DNA of 64,000 nucleotides from an uncultured Prevotella sp. (GCA_946402275.1 CAMIVY010000013.1:24168-88167), one strand, 5' to 3'; shown: positions 52,667 to 63,776, counted from the first letter of the stretch. The notes: a model not told the origin generated them from the sequence alone. Numbers and translations are program-made.

Positions 52667-53380
52667 ATGACGAAACTAAGCGTAAACATCAATAAAGTAG
52701 CCACGCTGCGCAATGCCAGAGGAGGCAACAATCCCAATGTGCTGAAAGTAGCACGCGACGTAGAACTGTTTGGTGGACAAGGTGTTACAGTACACCCACG
52801 ACCTGACGAGCGTCACATCCGCTATCAGGATGTGCGCGACCTGAAGCCGCAGATAACAACGGAACTGAACATTGAGGGGAATCCCATCGACTCGTTCACA
52901 GAACTGGTGCTGGAGGTGGTGCCCACACAAGTAACACTGGTGCCTGACGGAAACGACCAGTTGACGTCCAATCACGGATGGGACACGATAGAGAACCGTT
53001 CGTTCCTGACGGATATCTGTAAGACGTTCAAGGCTGCAGGCATCCGCACCAGCATCTTTGTGGATGCCGATCCACGGATGGTGGAGGGAGCCAAGACTTG
53101 TGGTGCCGACCGCGTGGAGCTCTACACAGAACCCTACGCCTCTGGTTATCAAACGAATCGTGAGGCAGCCATCGCCCCGTTTATCGCGGCGGCTGAGGAG
53201 GCGCGTCGTGTTGGACTGGGACTGAATGCCGGGCACGACCTGTCATTGGAGAACCTGCAATACTACCACCAGATGATTCCTTGGACGGACGAGGTGTCCA
53301 TAGGTCACGCCCTTATCTGCGACGCCTTATATCTGGGACTACAGGAGACTATCAAGCAATATCTTGAACAATTAAAATAA
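52667..53380 (+). CDS. pdxJ: Pyridoxine 5'-phosphate synthase
   Basis: 237 aa. PdxJ condenses 1-deoxyxylulose 5-phosphate with 3-amino-2-oxopropyl phosphate to pyridoxine 5'-phosphate. Seen: [17 protein letters not shown] at the start, [26 protein letters not shown] and [15 protein letters not shown] near the end, a normal PdxJ set. It is the first of four genes: pdxJ, DJ-1, ispD, recG. pdxJ and ispD both consume or act near deoxyxylulose-derived metabolites, a plausible link. Confidence 0.97.
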   Translation: MTKLSVNINKVATLRNARGGNNPNVLKVARDVELFGGQGVTVHPRPDERHIRYQDVRDLKPQITTELNIEGNPIDSFTELVLEVVPTQVTLVPDGNDQLTSNHGWDTIENRSFLTDICKTFKAAGIRTSIFVDADPRMVEGAKTCGADRVELYTEPYASGYQTNREAAIAPFIAAAEEARRVGLGLNAGHDLSLENLQYYHQMIPWTDEVSIGHALICDALYLGLQETIKQYLEQLK

Positions 53381-53386
53381 ACAACT

Positions 53387-53959
53387 ATGGCAAAAAAGGT
53401 ATATGTATTCTTAGCTGACGGCTTCGAGGATGTCGAGGCCCTGATTCCCATCGATGTACTGCGTCGTGGTGGTGTGGACGTGACAACGGTAAGCATCTCA
53501 GACTTCCCGCTGGTGCAGTCGGCTCACGGAGTAAATATGGAGGCTGACATCATGTTTGAGCAAGGCGACTTCACGGATGCCGATCTGTTGTTCCTACCAG
53601 GTGGAATGCCTGGTGCTTCGAACCTCTTTGGCCACAAGGGAGTCTGCAAGGCTGTGGTTGACCAGTTCGCTGCTGGCAAGAAAGTAGCGGCCATCTGTGC
53701 CTCTCCTGCTGTGGTACTGGCTCCCCTAGGAATCCTGGAAGGTAAGAAAGCAACGTGCTATCCTGGTTTTGAGCAGGTCTTGGCAGAAAATGGAGCCAAA
53801 TATACGGGAGAACTATTCACCGTGGACGGAAACATCACCACGGGTGAGGGTCCTGCTGCTGCCTTCCCCTTTGCCTACGAGTTGTTGGCTCAACTGGTTG
53901 ACCAGAAGACTGCCGACCAGATTGCCGAGGGAATGCGGTTCAAACACCTCATGTCTTAA
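53387..53959 (+). CDS. DJ-1/PfpI (ThiJ) family protein
   Basis: 190 aa. It has the DJ-1 fold with nucleophile elbow AAICASPAV (Cys near residue 105) and the Glu of [11 protein letters not shown] near 15. Members include protein/nucleotide deglycases, chaperones and YajL-like proteins; the exact activity is uncertain. It begins six bases after pdxJ and its TAA overlaps the ispD ATG by one base. Confidence 0.92.
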   Translation: MAKKVYVFLADGFEDVEALIPIDVLRRGGVDVTTVSISDFPLVQSAHGVNMEADIMFEQGDFTDADLLFLPGGMPGASNLFGHKGVCKAVVDQFAAGKKVAAICASPAVVLAPLGILEGKKATCYPGFEQVLAENGAKYTGELFTVDGNITTGEGPAAAFPFAYELLAQLVDQKTADQIAEGMRFKHLMS

Positions 53960-54624
53960 TGGACTACGTTATAATAGTAGCAGGCGGAAAGGGGTTGCGC
54001 ATGGGAAGCGACATTCCCAAGCAGTTCCTGCCCATAGGAGGGAAACCTGTATTGATGCGAACCATCGAACGTTTCAGAGAGTACTCCCCTAACCTCCAGA
54101 TTATTCTTGTACTGCCCAAGGCACAACAAGACTATTGGCAGCAATTGTGCAAGGAATACGACTTTAAAATAGAGTACCAACTGGCGGATGGTGGCGAGAC
54201 GCGCTTCCATTCCGTGCAACACGGACTGACCTTGATACCAGACGACGCAGAGGGGGTTGTTGGTGTACACGACGGTGTGCGCCCATTCCCCAGTATTGAG
54301 GTTATTCGCAACTGTTACGAAACAGCCAGGACCAACAAGGCCGTCATTCCTGTCATTCCTGTTGTTGAAACGGTTCGCCACCTGAAAGGCGATACGTCTG
54401 AAACGGTGCCTCGTGGGAACTACCGGCTGGTACAAACTCCCCAGACGTTTGATATACAGTTGCTTAAAAATGCAAACCACCAACCCTATAACGACAACTT
54501 TACAGACGACGCCTCTGTGGTCGAAGCTTTTGGCTTTGATATCACCCTCGTAGAAGGTAATCGCGAGAACATCAAGATAACAACACCTTACGACTTGAAA
54601 ATAGCAGAAGTACTAATAGGATGA
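53959..54624 (+). CDS. ispD: 2-C-methyl-D-erythritol 4-phosphate cytidylyltransferase
   Basis: 221 aa. IspD couples CTP to methylerythritol phosphate in the non-mevalonate isoprenoid pathway. The nucleotide-binding motif [19 protein letters not shown] is at the start, and [20 protein letters not shown] and [10 protein letters not shown] follow. The TGA overlaps the recG ATG (ATGA), so translation is coupled. Confidence 0.96.
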   Translation: MDYVIIVAGGKGLRMGSDIPKQFLPIGGKPVLMRTIERFREYSPNLQIILVLPKAQQDYWQQLCKEYDFKIEYQLADGGETRFHSVQHGLTLIPDDAEGVVGVHDGVRPFPSIEVIRNCYETARTNKAVIPVIPVVETVRHLKGDTSETVPRGNYRLVQTPQTFDIQLLKNANHQPYNDNFTDDASVVEAFGFDITLVEGNRENIKITTPYDLKIAEVLIG

Positions 54625-56723
54625 TAGACCTACTGCAACAAGACATACAGTACTTGCCAGGCGTAGGACCGTCGCGCAAGAAGATGCTCAACGAAGAGTT
54701 GGGCATCATGACGTATGGCAACTTGTTGGAGTATTATCCGTATAAGCACGTTGACAGGAGCCGACTCTATGAGATCCGGGAACTGAATGGTGATATGCCC
54801 TTCGTACAGGTGAAGGGACGCATCCTCAGCTTCGAGACGTTTAAGATGAGTGCCCGCAAGGAACGAGTTGTAGCCCACTTCACGGACGGAAGTGGAAAGG
54901 TGATGGACCTGACATGGTTCAATGGAGGGAAATATGCCAAGCAGAGCTATACCATCGGCAAGGAATATATTGTCTTCGGACGCCCTAATGTCTATAATGG
55001 ACGTATCAACGTGACGCACCCCGATATGGATGCTGCCGATAAGTTGGAACTCTCGACAATGGGGATGCAGCCTTACTACAACACTTCGGAGAAGATGAAG
55101 AAGGCGGGACTGAACTCCCGTGCTATAGAGCGCTTTGTCAAGACGCTCCTCGACACCCTCAAGATGCCTTTGCCTGAGACACTCCCCGACTTCATCACGC
55201 AGAAGTTACATCTCATGTCGCGTGATGAGGCGTTGCGTAAGATTCACTACCCACAGAATGCCAAAGAACTGGAACGGGCTCGCGTCCGACTGAAATTCGA
55301 GGAACTGTTCTATGTCCAGCTTAATATATTAAGGTATGCTAGTGATCAGCGACGGAAATACCGGGGATATGTATTCTCGAGAGTCGGCGACCATTTCAAT
55401 GATTTCTACCATAACAACCTGCCATTCTCACTGACGGAAGCCCAGAAACGCGTCATCCGTGAGATCCGCAAGGATATGGGTAGCGGACGACAGATGAACC
55501 GACTGCTTCAAGGCGACGTAGGCTCGGGTAAGACGCTGGTAGCTTTGATGTCTATGCTTATCGCTCTGGACAACGGTTATCAGACCTGTATCATGGCACC
55601 TACAGAAATCCTTGCAGAACAACACTTGCAGACTATCATGGATTTCTTGAAGGGGATGGACATCCGCGTTGCACTCTTGACTGGTATTGTAAAAGGAAAG
55701 AAGCGACAAGAAATCCTGGAAGGCCTGCTGGACGGAACCGTACAAATACTGGTGGGAACACATGCCGTCATTGAAGACACGGTGCAATTCGCCCGACTAG
55801 GAATGGTGGTGGTTGATGAACAGCACCGTTTCGGGGTTGCCCAGCGTGCCAAGCTATGGAGCAAGAGTCAGAATCCTCCTCATGTATTGGTAATGACAGC
55901 AACTCCTATTCCTCGCACATTGGCAATGACCTTGTACGGCGACTTGGACGTGAGTGTAATTGACGAGCTGCCTCCTGGCCGCAAGCCGGTAGTCACGCAA
56001 CATGTCTTCGACCGCTCTTTGCCTTCGTTGTATGACAGTATTCGTAACCAGATACGACAGGGTCGTCAGGTGTATATCGTTTTCCCCTTGATTGAGGAGA
56101 GCGAGAAGATAGACCTCAAGAACCTAGAGGACGGCTTCGAAGTACTGACACAGGTATTTCCTGAATTCAGGCTCAGCAAAGTTCACGGCAAGATGAAACC
56201 TGCCGACAAGGAAGCAGAGATGCAGAAATTTGTTAGTGGTGAGACCCAAATCCTGGTAGCTACCACCGTCATCGAGGTGGGAGTGAATGTACCTAACGCT
56301 TCCGTTATGGTGATTCTCGAAGCCCAACGCTTCGGTCTCTCCCAACTTCATCAGTTGAGAGGACGAGTGGGCAGAGGAGCTGACCAATCATATTGCATTC
56401 TCGTTACTGGCTACAAACTGGCAGAAGACACCAAAAAACGAATCGATATCATGTGCGAAACGAATGACGGATTCCGCATTGCAGAAGCCGACTTGAAACT
56501 GCGAGGACCTGGTGATCTGGAAGGGACTCAACAGAGCGGAATGGCGTTCGATTTGAAAATTGCGGACATTGCCCGAGACGGGCAATTGGTGCAGATGGCA
56601 CGTGATGAAGCACAGATAATTATCGATGACGACCCATCATGCGAAAACCAGAAGTATAATACACTTTGGAAAAGACTGCGTGAATTACGTAAAACCAATA
56701 TAAATTGGGGAGTTATTTCCTGA
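54621..56723 (+). CDS. recG: ATP-dependent DNA helicase RecG
   Basis: 700 aa, the usual size. RecG regresses stalled replication forks and branch-migrates Holliday junctions. An N-terminal wedge domain (OB fold, about 50-180) is followed by the helicase core: Walker A GDVGSGKT (about 295), DEQH box near 400 (VVDEQHRFG), [11 protein letters not shown], and motif [11 protein letters not shown]. It ends the pdxJ operon. Confidence 0.97.
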   Translation: MIDLLQQDIQYLPGVGPSRKKMLNEELGIMTYGNLLEYYPYKHVDRSRLYEIRELNGDMPFVQVKGRILSFETFKMSARKERVVAHFTDGSGKVMDLTWFNGGKYAKQSYTIGKEYIVFGRPNVYNGRINVTHPDMDAADKLELSTMGMQPYYNTSEKMKKAGLNSRAIERFVKTLLDTLKMPLPETLPDFITQKLHLMSRDEALRKIHYPQNAKELERARVRLKFEELFYVQLNILRYASDQRRKYRGYVFSRVGDHFNDFYHNNLPFSLTEAQKRVIREIRKDMGSGRQMNRLLQGDVGSGKTLVALMSMLIALDNGYQTCIMAPTEILAEQHLQTIMDFLKGMDIRVALLTGIVKGKKRQEILEGLLDGTVQILVGTHAVIEDTVQFARLGMVVVDEQHRFGVAQRAKLWSKSQNPPHVLVMTATPIPRTLAMTLYGDLDVSVIDELPPGRKPVVTQHVFDRSLPSLYDSIRNQIRQGRQVYIVFPLIEESEKIDLKNLEDGFEVLTQVFPEFRLSKVHGKMKPADKEAEMQKFVSGETQILVATTVIEVGVNVPNASVMVILEAQRFGLSQLHQLRGRVGRGADQSYCILVTGYKLAEDTKKRIDIMCETNDGFRIAEADLKLRGPGDLEGTQQSGMAFDLKIADIARDGQLVQMARDEAQIIIDDDPSCENQKYNTLWKRLRELRKTNINWGVIS

Positions 56724-56783
56724 CAAAAGTGTTAAAATACACATAAAGAGTGTTAACTGCGCCGATTTTCAAATAATATTTAT

Positions 56784-56791
56784 TACCTTTG
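56784..56791 (+). promoter_or_regulatory. -7 box TACCTTTG of M23 peptidase gene
   Basis: TAnnTTTG match 51 bases before the ATG at 56842; no clear -33 TTTG. Confidence 0.65.
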
Positions 56792-56841
56792 CAACGTTTC
56801 ATTCTTGAAACAGGACTCACTAACACAACCAAAGAAAATTT

Positions 56842-57783
56842 ATGATACAAAAATTGAAGCTTTTCGCTTTGCTGACCATAACAACAATGAGTGTTCTCCC
56901 TGCGAGGGGACAAGACTTGTTAGCTCGCCAGGCTCCAGTTGACCGCAAGATGAAAGCTGTAGATAGCGTAGCATTGCAAAGACTAATAGATTTTGAAAAC
57001 TTTGAGAATCCCTCAGCTGATCTTTACGATGACTGGGACAACATGCATGCACATAGTCGTGTGACTGAGTTGCCCGACTCTTTCCGCATATCCCTCAAAA
57101 ACTTCTGCATGCCAACCACCAACCGTGTGCTGACCTCTAATTTCGGAGCCCGCTGGGGACGCCAGCACAAGGGATTGGACATCAAGGTTTATATTGGCGA
57201 TACGATTCGTGCTGCCTTTGACGGTAAAGTGCGCGTAGTTCGCTACGAAGGTCGCGGCTACGGAAAATATGTGGTGATTCGCCACGACAATGGTTTGGAA
57301 ACATACTATGCTCACATGTCCAAGCAATTGGTTGAGGAAGACCAAGAGGTTCGCGCTGGCGATCCTATTGGATTAGGCGGTAACACAGGACGCAGTACGG
57401 GTTCACACCTTCACTTTGAGACCCGTCTATGTGGTGTAGCACTCAACCCCGCCATTTTGTTCGACTTCCGCAACCAGGACGTTGTTGATGACTCTTATAT
57501 GTTCCGCAAATCTACCTATCAGCGTGAGTCAGCCATCGCCAACCGCCTGCGTGGCGTCAACGGTGTCAGCTATGGAACTGACAGCGATGAAGACATTGAA
57601 TTGGCAGTCGCTGCCCCCGAAGCTTCATACAAGCAGGAGAATCGCTTCCACAAGGTGAAGCGCGGCGAGACACTCTTCTCTATTGCTCGTAAACGTGGAA
57701 CGTCTGTGGATGCCATCATGAAGATGAATCACTTGAAGAAGAATGCCAAATTGAAACCAGGACAAATCCTAAAGTTCAACTAA
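56842..57783 (+). CDS. M23 family peptidoglycan endopeptidase with C-terminal LysM
   Basis: 313 aa with a signal peptide (FALLTITTMSVLPARGQ). The LytM/M23 domain (about 95-220) keeps all zinc ligands: HKGLD and HLHFET, with ETYYAHMS. A single LysM domain ends the protein (HKVKRGETLFSIARKRGTSVD ... KPGQILKFN). It would cut or bind cell-wall peptide cross-links. It stands next to and converges with a second M23 gene; they share a terminator. Confidence 0.94.
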   Translation: MIQKLKLFALLTITTMSVLPARGQDLLARQAPVDRKMKAVDSVALQRLIDFENFENPSADLYDDWDNMHAHSRVTELPDSFRISLKNFCMPTTNRVLTSNFGARWGRQHKGLDIKVYIGDTIRAAFDGKVRVVRYEGRGYGKYVVIRHDNGLETYYAHMSKQLVEEDQEVRAGDPIGLGGNTGRSTGSHLHFETRLCGVALNPAILFDFRNQDVVDDSYMFRKSTYQRESAIANRLRGVNGVSYGTDSDEDIELAVAAPEASYKQENRFHKVKRGETLFSIARKRGTSVDAIMKMNHLKKNAKLKPGQILKFN

Positions 57784-57797
57784 AACAATAACGACAC

Positions 57798-57836
57798 AAG
57801 GAAACGGAGTTGCATGATGTGCAACTCCGTTTCCTT
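57798..57836. terminator. Terminator between convergent M23 genes
   Basis: Perfect 17-bp stem AAGGAAACGGAGTTGCA / TGCAACTCCGTTTCCTT with loop TGATG. The T-rich tail is short on both sides. Confidence 0.82.
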
Positions 57837-57856
57837 GTATAATGAGAATCTATTGG

Positions 57857-58912
57857 CTATCGTTTCACCACATAGCCGTTCCGCGTCTTTTGGAACGATT
57901 TCATACGGATGGTATGTGTCTGATGATCAAAGAAACGAGATGGATCGTAAGCTTTGCCGTTGATACGGGTCTCAAAATGCAAATGCTCAGTAGTTGCTCG
58001 TCCCGTACGACCTGTCAGAGCTATCACATCACCAGCCTTCACCCTATCACCTACCTTTACCAGATTCTTGGAATTATGACTATAATAGGTTTCCAATCCG
58101 TTACCATGTAGAATACGAATCAGATTCCCATAACCCGCATACTTGGCTGAAAAGACCACCTCACCATCAAAGGCAGCACGAATATCATCGTTGGGTTTTG
58201 TCTTTAAATCAACACCACTATGCCCGCGCCCTCCTCTATGCCCGTAAGGGCTAATAACCTTGGCACCAGGCAAGGGATAACTCCACCATTGGTCCGATGA
58301 AGCCGACTCCTCCAGACTCGGACCTTTCAGTACGCTGACATTCACTTGCCACGAAGATGTCTTTTCATACAACAGCGTCTGTTTACGCAAACGATGACTC
58401 TCTAAACTGAAGATAATCTCCGGATTGATACGACTGCCATTCACCATCACGGCAAACTCGCAATAAGTACGTCCTTTATTGGTACCCACAATAGCAATAG
58501 TCTGACCCGCCTTTACACGATCACCCGATTTAACCAGATTCTCAGCATTATTGCCATAGACCGTTTCCAGTCCGTTCCCATGACGAATCACTATCACATT
58601 ACCAAAAGGAGGGTTATTCTTCGACAGACGAACCGTACCAGAGAACATCGCTTTCACAGCATCGCCCTTCTTTGTCTCTATCTCAACATTATAGTCCTTA
58701 CCCATCTTAGCCTTACCAACGGGCAAAGGGAACGAATAGTCCTTGTCGCGCAAAGCACCAAAATCGACAGTAAAGGCTTCGTATTTCTCAAATAGCGTAG
58801 GGTCTTCTATACTAATCTGCTGTTGCTCTAACGCTGTAAACTTTGTCTGGGCGCATGACGATAAAGCCAGCACCAATACTGAGGTCAAAAAAATACGGCG
58901 GAGTTGTATCAT
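57857..58912 (-). CDS. M23 family lipoprotein with one degenerate and one intact LytM domain
   Basis: 351 aa. A lipoprotein signal ends LALSSC. The first M23-like domain (about 50-175) has lost its ligands: KMGKDYNVEIETKKGD in place of HxGxD and CEFAVMVNG in place of HLHFE. The second (about 210-340) is intact: GHSGVDL and HLHFETRING. Such pairing may let the inactive domain regulate the active one, as in activators of amidases. It is the last gene of the hpt-adk-obgE-pgeF series. Confidence 0.92.
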   Translation of the reverse strand: MIQLRRIFLTSVLVLALSSCAQTKFTALEQQQISIEDPTLFEKYEAFTVDFGALRDKDYSFPLPVGKAKMGKDYNVEIETKKGDAVKAMFSGTVRLSKNNPPFGNVIVIRHGNGLETVYGNNAENLVKSGDRVKAGQTIAIVGTNKGRTYCEFAVMVNGSRINPEIIFSLESHRLRKQTLLYEKTSSWQVNVSVLKGPSLEESASSDQWWSYPLPGAKVISPYGHRGGRGHSGVDLKTKPNDDIRAAFDGEVVFSAKYAGYGNLIRILHGNGLETYYSHNSKNLVKVGDRVKAGDVIALTGRTGRATTEHLHFETRINGKAYDPSRFFDHQTHTIRMKSFQKTRNGYVVKR

Positions 58913-58918
58913 ACTAAT

Positions 58919-59674
58919 CTATTTTAATAAGATTCCTGTAAAAATACGCCCTGACTGGATACCCAGCCTACGGGCAGAAAAGAAACGGTCACAAGCTTGA
59001 AAAGTGCAGATGTCAGTCATCTGGATATGGGATGAAAGCACACCCGACTCTACTAGCTGCAAGCGATTACACTCAGGCAGATTGATATGCCATTTCTCGT
59101 CACGACGACTAATAGTTCCCATCTCAAAGCCAGCAGTCTGAAACTGCTCATAAACCTCATCACCCACCTCGAAACTGTCGAGCGATATGCCTGGTCCAAT
59201 AACGGCCTGCAAATCGGCAGTCTCCGAACCATAACTCTCATGCATAGCCTCAACAGCCTTTTCTACAATGCGTAGTACAGTTCCCCGCCACCCAGCATGG
59301 ACGGCGCTAACCGCACGATGGACTGGGTCAAAAAGCAATATAGGTATGCAATCGGCTGTAGAGACGCCAATACACAATTTCGGCACATTCGTCATCACAG
59401 CATCCACACCTTCCAATATTTCCTGTTGAGGTACATCAATACGTCTTACCACACAGTCATGAACCTGATGAGGCATCACTAGATGGTCGCACTCAATATC
59501 TAACAAATGGCAGAGAGCGGCCTTGTTTTTCGCAATATGCCCCTCATCATCACCACAATAAGCATTGATGTTAAATGCAGCATAGTTTCCTGTGCTGCAT
59601 CCTCCCTGGCGTGTCGTACTGAAAGCCGTCACACCAGCACCCATCTTATAATATGTGAGTTGCGGACTAATCAT
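58919..59674 (-). CDS. pgeF: Peptidoglycan editing factor PgeF (YfiH, laccase-domain)
   Basis: 251 aa from [12 protein letters not shown]. The zinc/active-site residues appear in [17 protein letters not shown] and [10 protein letters not shown]. Once called multicopper polyphenol oxidases, YfiH proteins remove wrongly incorporated residues from peptidoglycan precursors in E. coli, or act as purine nucleoside phosphorylases in others. The start overlaps the obgE stop by eight bases, so coupling is likely. The M23 lipoprotein follows six bases later, which suits a cell-wall role. Confidence 0.93.
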   Translation of the reverse strand: MISPQLTYYKMGAGVTAFSTTRQGGCSTGNYAAFNINAYCGDDEGHIAKNKAALCHLLDIECDHLVMPHQVHDCVVRRIDVPQQEILEGVDAVMTNVPKLCIGVSTADCIPILLFDPVHRAVSAVHAGWRGTVLRIVEKAVEAMHESYGSETADLQAVIGPGISLDSFEVGDEVYEQFQTAGFEMGTISRRDEKWHINLPECNRLQLVESGVLSSHIQMTDICTFQACDRFFSARRLGIQSGRIFTGILLK

Positions 59675-60836
59675 CCTCTGTGTATTCAAAGTCCTCGTAG
59701 TCCTCAATATCCTCTACCTCATCATCAGCGATGTACTCGATGTCCTCGTCCTCACCCTCCTCTGCCAATTCCTCGGCAAAACGCATCATGTCCTTATCAC
59801 GGTGTACAAGGGTGTCCTCTGCCATTACAGCAGCCAACTTATTACTCTCTGCATTCAGTTCGCGCCACAACACATCTTTCAGTTCGTCCAATCCTTTATT
59901 GGCAACAGCTGATATAAACACGCAAGGCAAGTCGTCAGGCAACGTCTCACGCAACATCTCTACCAGTTCGTCATCTAGCAAGTCACTTTTAGTGACAGCC
60001 AACACACGGTGTTTGTCCAGCATATCGGGATTAAACTGGCGTAATTCGTTGAGCAGAATCTCATACTCACGCTTGATGTCATCTGTATCACCTGGCACCA
60101 TAAACAGCAATAGCGAATTGCGCTCTATATGTCGTAAAAAGCGGAGCCCTAGTCCCTTGCCTTCCGAAGCACCTTCTATGATTCCTGGAATGTCAGCCAT
60201 CACAAAAGACTTGTTGTCGCGATAGCCGACAATACCCAATGAGGGTTCCATTGTTGTGAAGGGATAGTTGGCAATCTTCGGACGGGCATTGGAAAGCGAC
60301 GAAAGAAGAGTTGACTTTCCTGCATTGGGGAATCCTACCAGCCCTACATCTGCCAGCAACTTCAGCTCTAGAATAATGGTCATTTCCTGCATGGGTTCTC
60401 CAGGCTGTGCATAGCGTGGAGCCTGATTAGTAGCAGAGCGGAACTGGAAATTGCCTAATCCACCACGACCACCCTTCAGCAAGACTATTTCTTGACCATC
60501 ATAAGTAACATCACAGACATACTTTCCTGTTTCAGCATCATAGACCACAGTACCACAAGGCACATCGATATACACATCCTTTCCATCGGTGCCGTGGCAC
60601 TTGTCCTTGCCACCATTTCCACCATGTTCGGCAAAGATGTGGCGCTCATATTTCAGGTGAAGCAAGGTCCAATAATTATGATTTCCCCGTAGGATGATGC
60701 TACCACCTTTTCCGCCATCACCACCGTCAGGACCACCATTAGGGTTATATTTTACATGACGCAGATGCATTGAACCGCGACCACCCTTGCCTGACCGGCA
60801 CATGATTTTTACGTAATCTACGAAATTGCTGTCCAT
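59667..60836 (-). CDS. obgE: GTPase Obg
   Basis: 389 aa. A glycine-rich Obg fold (about 1-158, with [15 protein letters not shown]) precedes the G domain: G1 [10 protein letters not shown]3 DIPG, G4 TKSD. Obg assists 50S ribosome assembly and stress control. The usual OCT domain is missing; instead there is an acidic tail ([22 protein letters not shown]) ending at residue 389. adk lies 54 bases upstream; the gap holds CTAGT repeats. Confidence 0.96.
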   Translation of the reverse strand: MDSNFVDYVKIMCRSGKGGRGSMHLRHVKYNPNGGPDGGDGGKGGSIILRGNHNYWTLLHLKYERHIFAEHGGNGGKDKCHGTDGKDVYIDVPCGTVVYDAETGKYVCDVTYDGQEIVLLKGGRGGLGNFQFRSATNQAPRYAQPGEPMQEMTIILELKLLADVGLVGFPNAGKSTLLSSLSNARPKIANYPFTTMEPSLGIVGYRDNKSFVMADIPGIIEGASEGKGLGLRFLRHIERNSLLLFMVPGDTDDIKREYEILLNELRQFNPDMLDKHRVLAVTKSDLLDDELVEMLRETLPDDLPCVFISAVANKGLDELKDVLWRELNAESNKLAAVMAEDTLVHRDKDMMRFAEELAEEGEDEDIEYIADDEVEDIEDYEDFEYTEDD

Positions 60837-60890
60837 AGAAGCTGGTTTTGCTCTTACTAATTCAAACTAGTCTTGCTAGTACATCTAGTT

Positions 60891-61463
60891 TTATAGATTA
60901 TCTATTACCTGCTTTATATCACTGAAGATACGTTCCAGTGTGCCATGTCCATTGATATGATAATGCAATCCTTCCTTCTTATACCATTCGATAAGAGGCT
61001 GTGTCTGCGAGTGATAAACCACAAGACGCTTTTTAATGGTCTCCTCGTTGTCATCGGCACGTCCACTTTCTTTACCACGCTTGATGAGTCTGTCCATCAA
61101 CTCGTCCTCTGGCACATCTAATTCTATCATGGCCGCCACCTTATCTCCACGTTCTTCAAGCATCTTCTTCAGAGCTTCTGCCTGTGGGATGGTGCGGGGA
61201 AAGCCATCAAAGATTACACCCTTATGGCCGCGTCCAAACTCATCATATACCTTAGCAAGAATGCTAATCATCAAATCGTCGGGAATCAGGTTTCCACCAT
61301 CAATATAACTGGCGGCTAGCTTACCTAACTCTGTTCCTTTTTTGATTTCAGTACGCAACACATCGCCTGTGGAGATATGTCCCAAGCCATAGTGTTCAAT
61401 CATCAAGTCGCTCTGTGTTCCCTTTCCTGAACCGGGAGCACCAAAAATTACAATGTTCTTCAT
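60891..61463 (-). CDS. adk: Adenylate kinase
   Basis: 190 aa from MKNIVIFGAPGSGKGTQSD, the conventional start. It interconverts ATP, ADP and AMP. P-loop GAPGSGKGT, FDGFPRTIPQAE and the short-lid form (GRADDNEETIKKRLVVYHSQT) are seen. The frame is open for another 46 codons to an ATG at 61601, which overlaps the hpt stop by four bases (ATGA); those codons look non-homologous to adenylate kinases. See the finding on the extension. Confidence 0.96.
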   Translation of the reverse strand: MKNIVIFGAPGSGKGTQSDLMIEHYGLGHISTGDVLRTEIKKGTELGKLAASYIDGGNLIPDDLMISILAKVYDEFGRGHKGVIFDGFPRTIPQAEALKKMLEERGDKVAAMIELDVPEDELMDRLIKRGKESGRADDNEETIKKRLVVYHSQTQPLIEWYKKEGLHYHINGHGTLERIFSDIKQVIDNL

Positions 61464-61597
61464 CCTGATTTTTTGCTGTATAGTGTCTTGTTTAATGTTG
61501 GATTCTTTTCCTTTATTGAATTGATACCATAAGTCCGTAATGAGGTCGCTCTTTTGCTCCTCTACATCACTGGGCAGGTGTGGCAGTTTAATTTGTC

Positions 61598-62137
61598 TCA
61601 TTCTTCTACCAAAGTATAGATTTCTTTCAGTCCACGTCCTTGCTGGTCGTAGTCCAGACCATATCCCACAATAAAGTCATTGGGAATGCTGAAAGCAGCA
61701 TAGTCTATGTCAAGTTTCACTTCCAATTTGTCGGGCTTCACAAACAAGGTACAGACGTGAACAGAGGCAGGATTGCGCGTTCCCAGCGACTCTACCATTT
61801 GCTTCATCGTACGCCCCGTGTCTACAATGTCTTCCACAATGACAATATCACGACCCGTCAGGTCCTCGTTGATACCCAAGACCTCGTGCACCTTACCTGT
61901 TGAAGTAATACCTTGATACGAAGCCAGTTTCACGAACGATATCTCACAGGGAATCGTCATCTCGCGCATCAAATCGGCAGCAAAGATGAACGATCCATTC
62001 AGCACACCCAACAGCAATGGATTCTTGCCTTCCAGGTCATGGCTGATTCTTTGCGCCAATTCTTTCACACGTTGTTTAATCTCACTCTCAGAAATAGACG
62101 TTTGAAACGTCTTATCCTTGATTTTTACCATACTCAT
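61598..62137 (-). CDS. hpt: Hypoxanthine phosphoribosyltransferase
   Basis: 179 aa from ATG 62137 (MSMVKIKDKTF), or 177 aa from 62131. It salvages hypoxanthine and guanine with PRPP. The PRPP motif VIVEDIVDTGRTMKQMV and LLGVLNGSFIFAADL are clear, with FIVGYGLDYDQQGR near the end. It leads the series hpt-adk-obgE-pgeF-M23. It is divergent from the nnr gene; no good -7 box is seen on this side. Confidence 0.96.
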   Translation of the reverse strand: MSMVKIKDKTFQTSISESEIKQRVKELAQRISHDLEGKNPLLLGVLNGSFIFAADLMREMTIPCEISFVKLASYQGITSTGKVHEVLGINEDLTGRDIVIVEDIVDTGRTMKQMVESLGTRNPASVHVCTLFVKPDKLEVKLDIDYAAFSIPNDFIVGYGLDYDQQGRGLKEIYTLVEE

Positions 62138-62214
62138 GAGCGCTCAAAATTTAAATTTGCCACAAAATTACAAAATTTTCAGCAAAGAATAGGCAAGGAT
62201 TAGCATATTTTTCG

Positions 62215-62222
62215 TATTTTTG
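62215..62222 (+). promoter_or_regulatory. -7 box TATTTTTG of nnr
   Basis: TAnnTTTG match nine bases before the ATG at 62231, so the transcript is almost leaderless. Confidence 0.55.
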
Positions 62223-62230
62223 CACTCATC

Positions 62231-63751
62231 ATGAAGATATTCACTAGTCACCAAATACGAGAATTAGACAAATTTACCATCGAACACGAGCCGATTTCGA
62301 GCATTGATTTGATGGAAAGGGCAGCCAAAACACTATCCTATGCCATCATGGATATATGGCCTGTAGGCACACCCATTGTTGTTTTTGCCGGACCGGGAAA
62401 TAACGGTGGCGATGCTTTGGCAGTTGCTCGCATGCTAGCAGAGCAGGGATATCACGTCTCTGTTTACCTCTTTAATATTAGCGGACACCTGTCTCCAGAT
62501 TGTGCCACCAACAAGAAGAGGCTAAAAGAATGCAAGCGCATTGATATGTTTACCGAGGTCATACAGGAATTTGACCCCCCGGTATTGGAGAAAGAGATGC
62601 TTGTTATCGATGGTCTCTTTGGTTCTGGTCTCAACAAGCCCCTTGCTGGAGGCTTTGCTTCCTTGGTCAAGTACATCAATGCGTCGCCTTCACAAGTGGC
62701 AAGCATTGATATGCCGTCAGGACTCATGACGGAAGATAATACCTACAACGTCCGTGCTAACACCATCAAGGCTACAAGAACCTTTACGCTGCAACAACCT
62801 AAGCTGGCTTGTCTTTTCGCTGAGAATCAGGAATTTGTTGGACAATTGCATGTGCTTGACATCCGTTTAAGTCAAGAAGGCATCAACAAGATAGATGCCC
62901 AATATACTATTACCGAAGAAGATGACATACGCTCACTACTGCTCAGGCGCAATTCTTTTGCCCATAAAGGACAGATGGGGAACGCTCTTCTCATCGCAGG
63001 TTGTTATGGTATGGCAGGAGCAGCTATTTTGGCCACCAAAGCTTGTCTGCGTGCCGGTGCCGGGAAAGTGACAATCAATTCACCCAAGCGCAACATCCCC
63101 ATCCTTCAGATTGCAGTTCCTGAGGCCGTTGTCCAGATAGGTTCAGAGGAGACCATCTTCGCAGAGGCTGTTGAAACAGAAGACTTCCAGGCATTAGGCA
63201 TAGGTCCTGGCCTTGGCCAGAGTGAGCAGACTGCCATAGCACTCATCACACAGCTACGGAGAAGTCAATGTCCTATTGTTGCCGATGCCGATGCATTGAA
63301 CATATTAGGCAATCACCGTGCTTGGATGCAGCAACTTCCCAAGGGCATCATACTAACTCCACACCCCAAGGAACTAGACCGTATGGAGAGTCATTCTGCT
63401 GATAGTTATGAACGACTGACGAAAGCCCGCAATATGGCAGAGCGCCTGCAGGGATATGTGATAGTAAAAGGGCACTACACAGCTATTTGTATGCCAGATG
63501 GCCATATTCTTTTCAATCCGACTGGCAATGCCGGTATGGCTACTGCAGGTAGCGGTGATGTGCTGACTGGTATCATCACAGGACTCTTAGCACGTGGCTA
63601 TAAGTCACAAGATGCTTGTATTGTCGGTGTCTATCTTCATGGCTTGGCTGGTGATTTAGCTGCGCAAGATCTTGGTGAGGAAAGCCTGACTGCCAGTGAT
63701 CTCATCAATTACCTTCCCAAGGCTTTCAAACATTTAAGTAGTGAGAGATGA
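62231..63751 (+). CDS. nnr: Bifunctional NAD(P)H-hydrate epimerase / ADP-dependent dehydratase
   Basis: 506 aa. The YjeF N-terminal epimerase domain (about 1-215: FAGPGNNGGDALAVARML, VIDGLFGSGL, SIDMPSGL) is fused to the carbohydrate-kinase-like dehydratase (about 225-500: AHKGQMGNALLIAG, GIGPGLGQSEQT, ATAGSGDVLTGIITGLLARGY). Together they repair damaged NADH and NADPH hydrates. It is a single gene with a terminator at 63777. Confidence 0.97.
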   Translation: MKIFTSHQIRELDKFTIEHEPISSIDLMERAAKTLSYAIMDIWPVGTPIVVFAGPGNNGGDALAVARMLAEQGYHVSVYLFNISGHLSPDCATNKKRLKECKRIDMFTEVIQEFDPPVLEKEMLVIDGLFGSGLNKPLAGGFASLVKYINASPSQVASIDMPSGLMTEDNTYNVRANTIKATRTFTLQQPKLACLFAENQEFVGQLHVLDIRLSQEGINKIDAQYTITEEDDIRSLLLRRNSFAHKGQMGNALLIAGCYGMAGAAILATKACLRAGAGKVTINSPKRNIPILQIAVPEAVVQIGSEETIFAEAVETEDFQALGIGPGLGQSEQTAIALITQLRRSQCPIVADADALNILGNHRAWMQQLPKGIILTPHPKELDRMESHSADSYERLTKARNMAERLQGYVIVKGHYTAICMPDGHILFNPTGNAGMATAGSGDVLTGIITGLLARGYKSQDACIVGVYLHGLAGDLAAQDLGEESLTASDLINYLPKAFKHLSSER

Positions 63752-63776
63752 ATGCTGAGAAATAAAATAATAAAAA

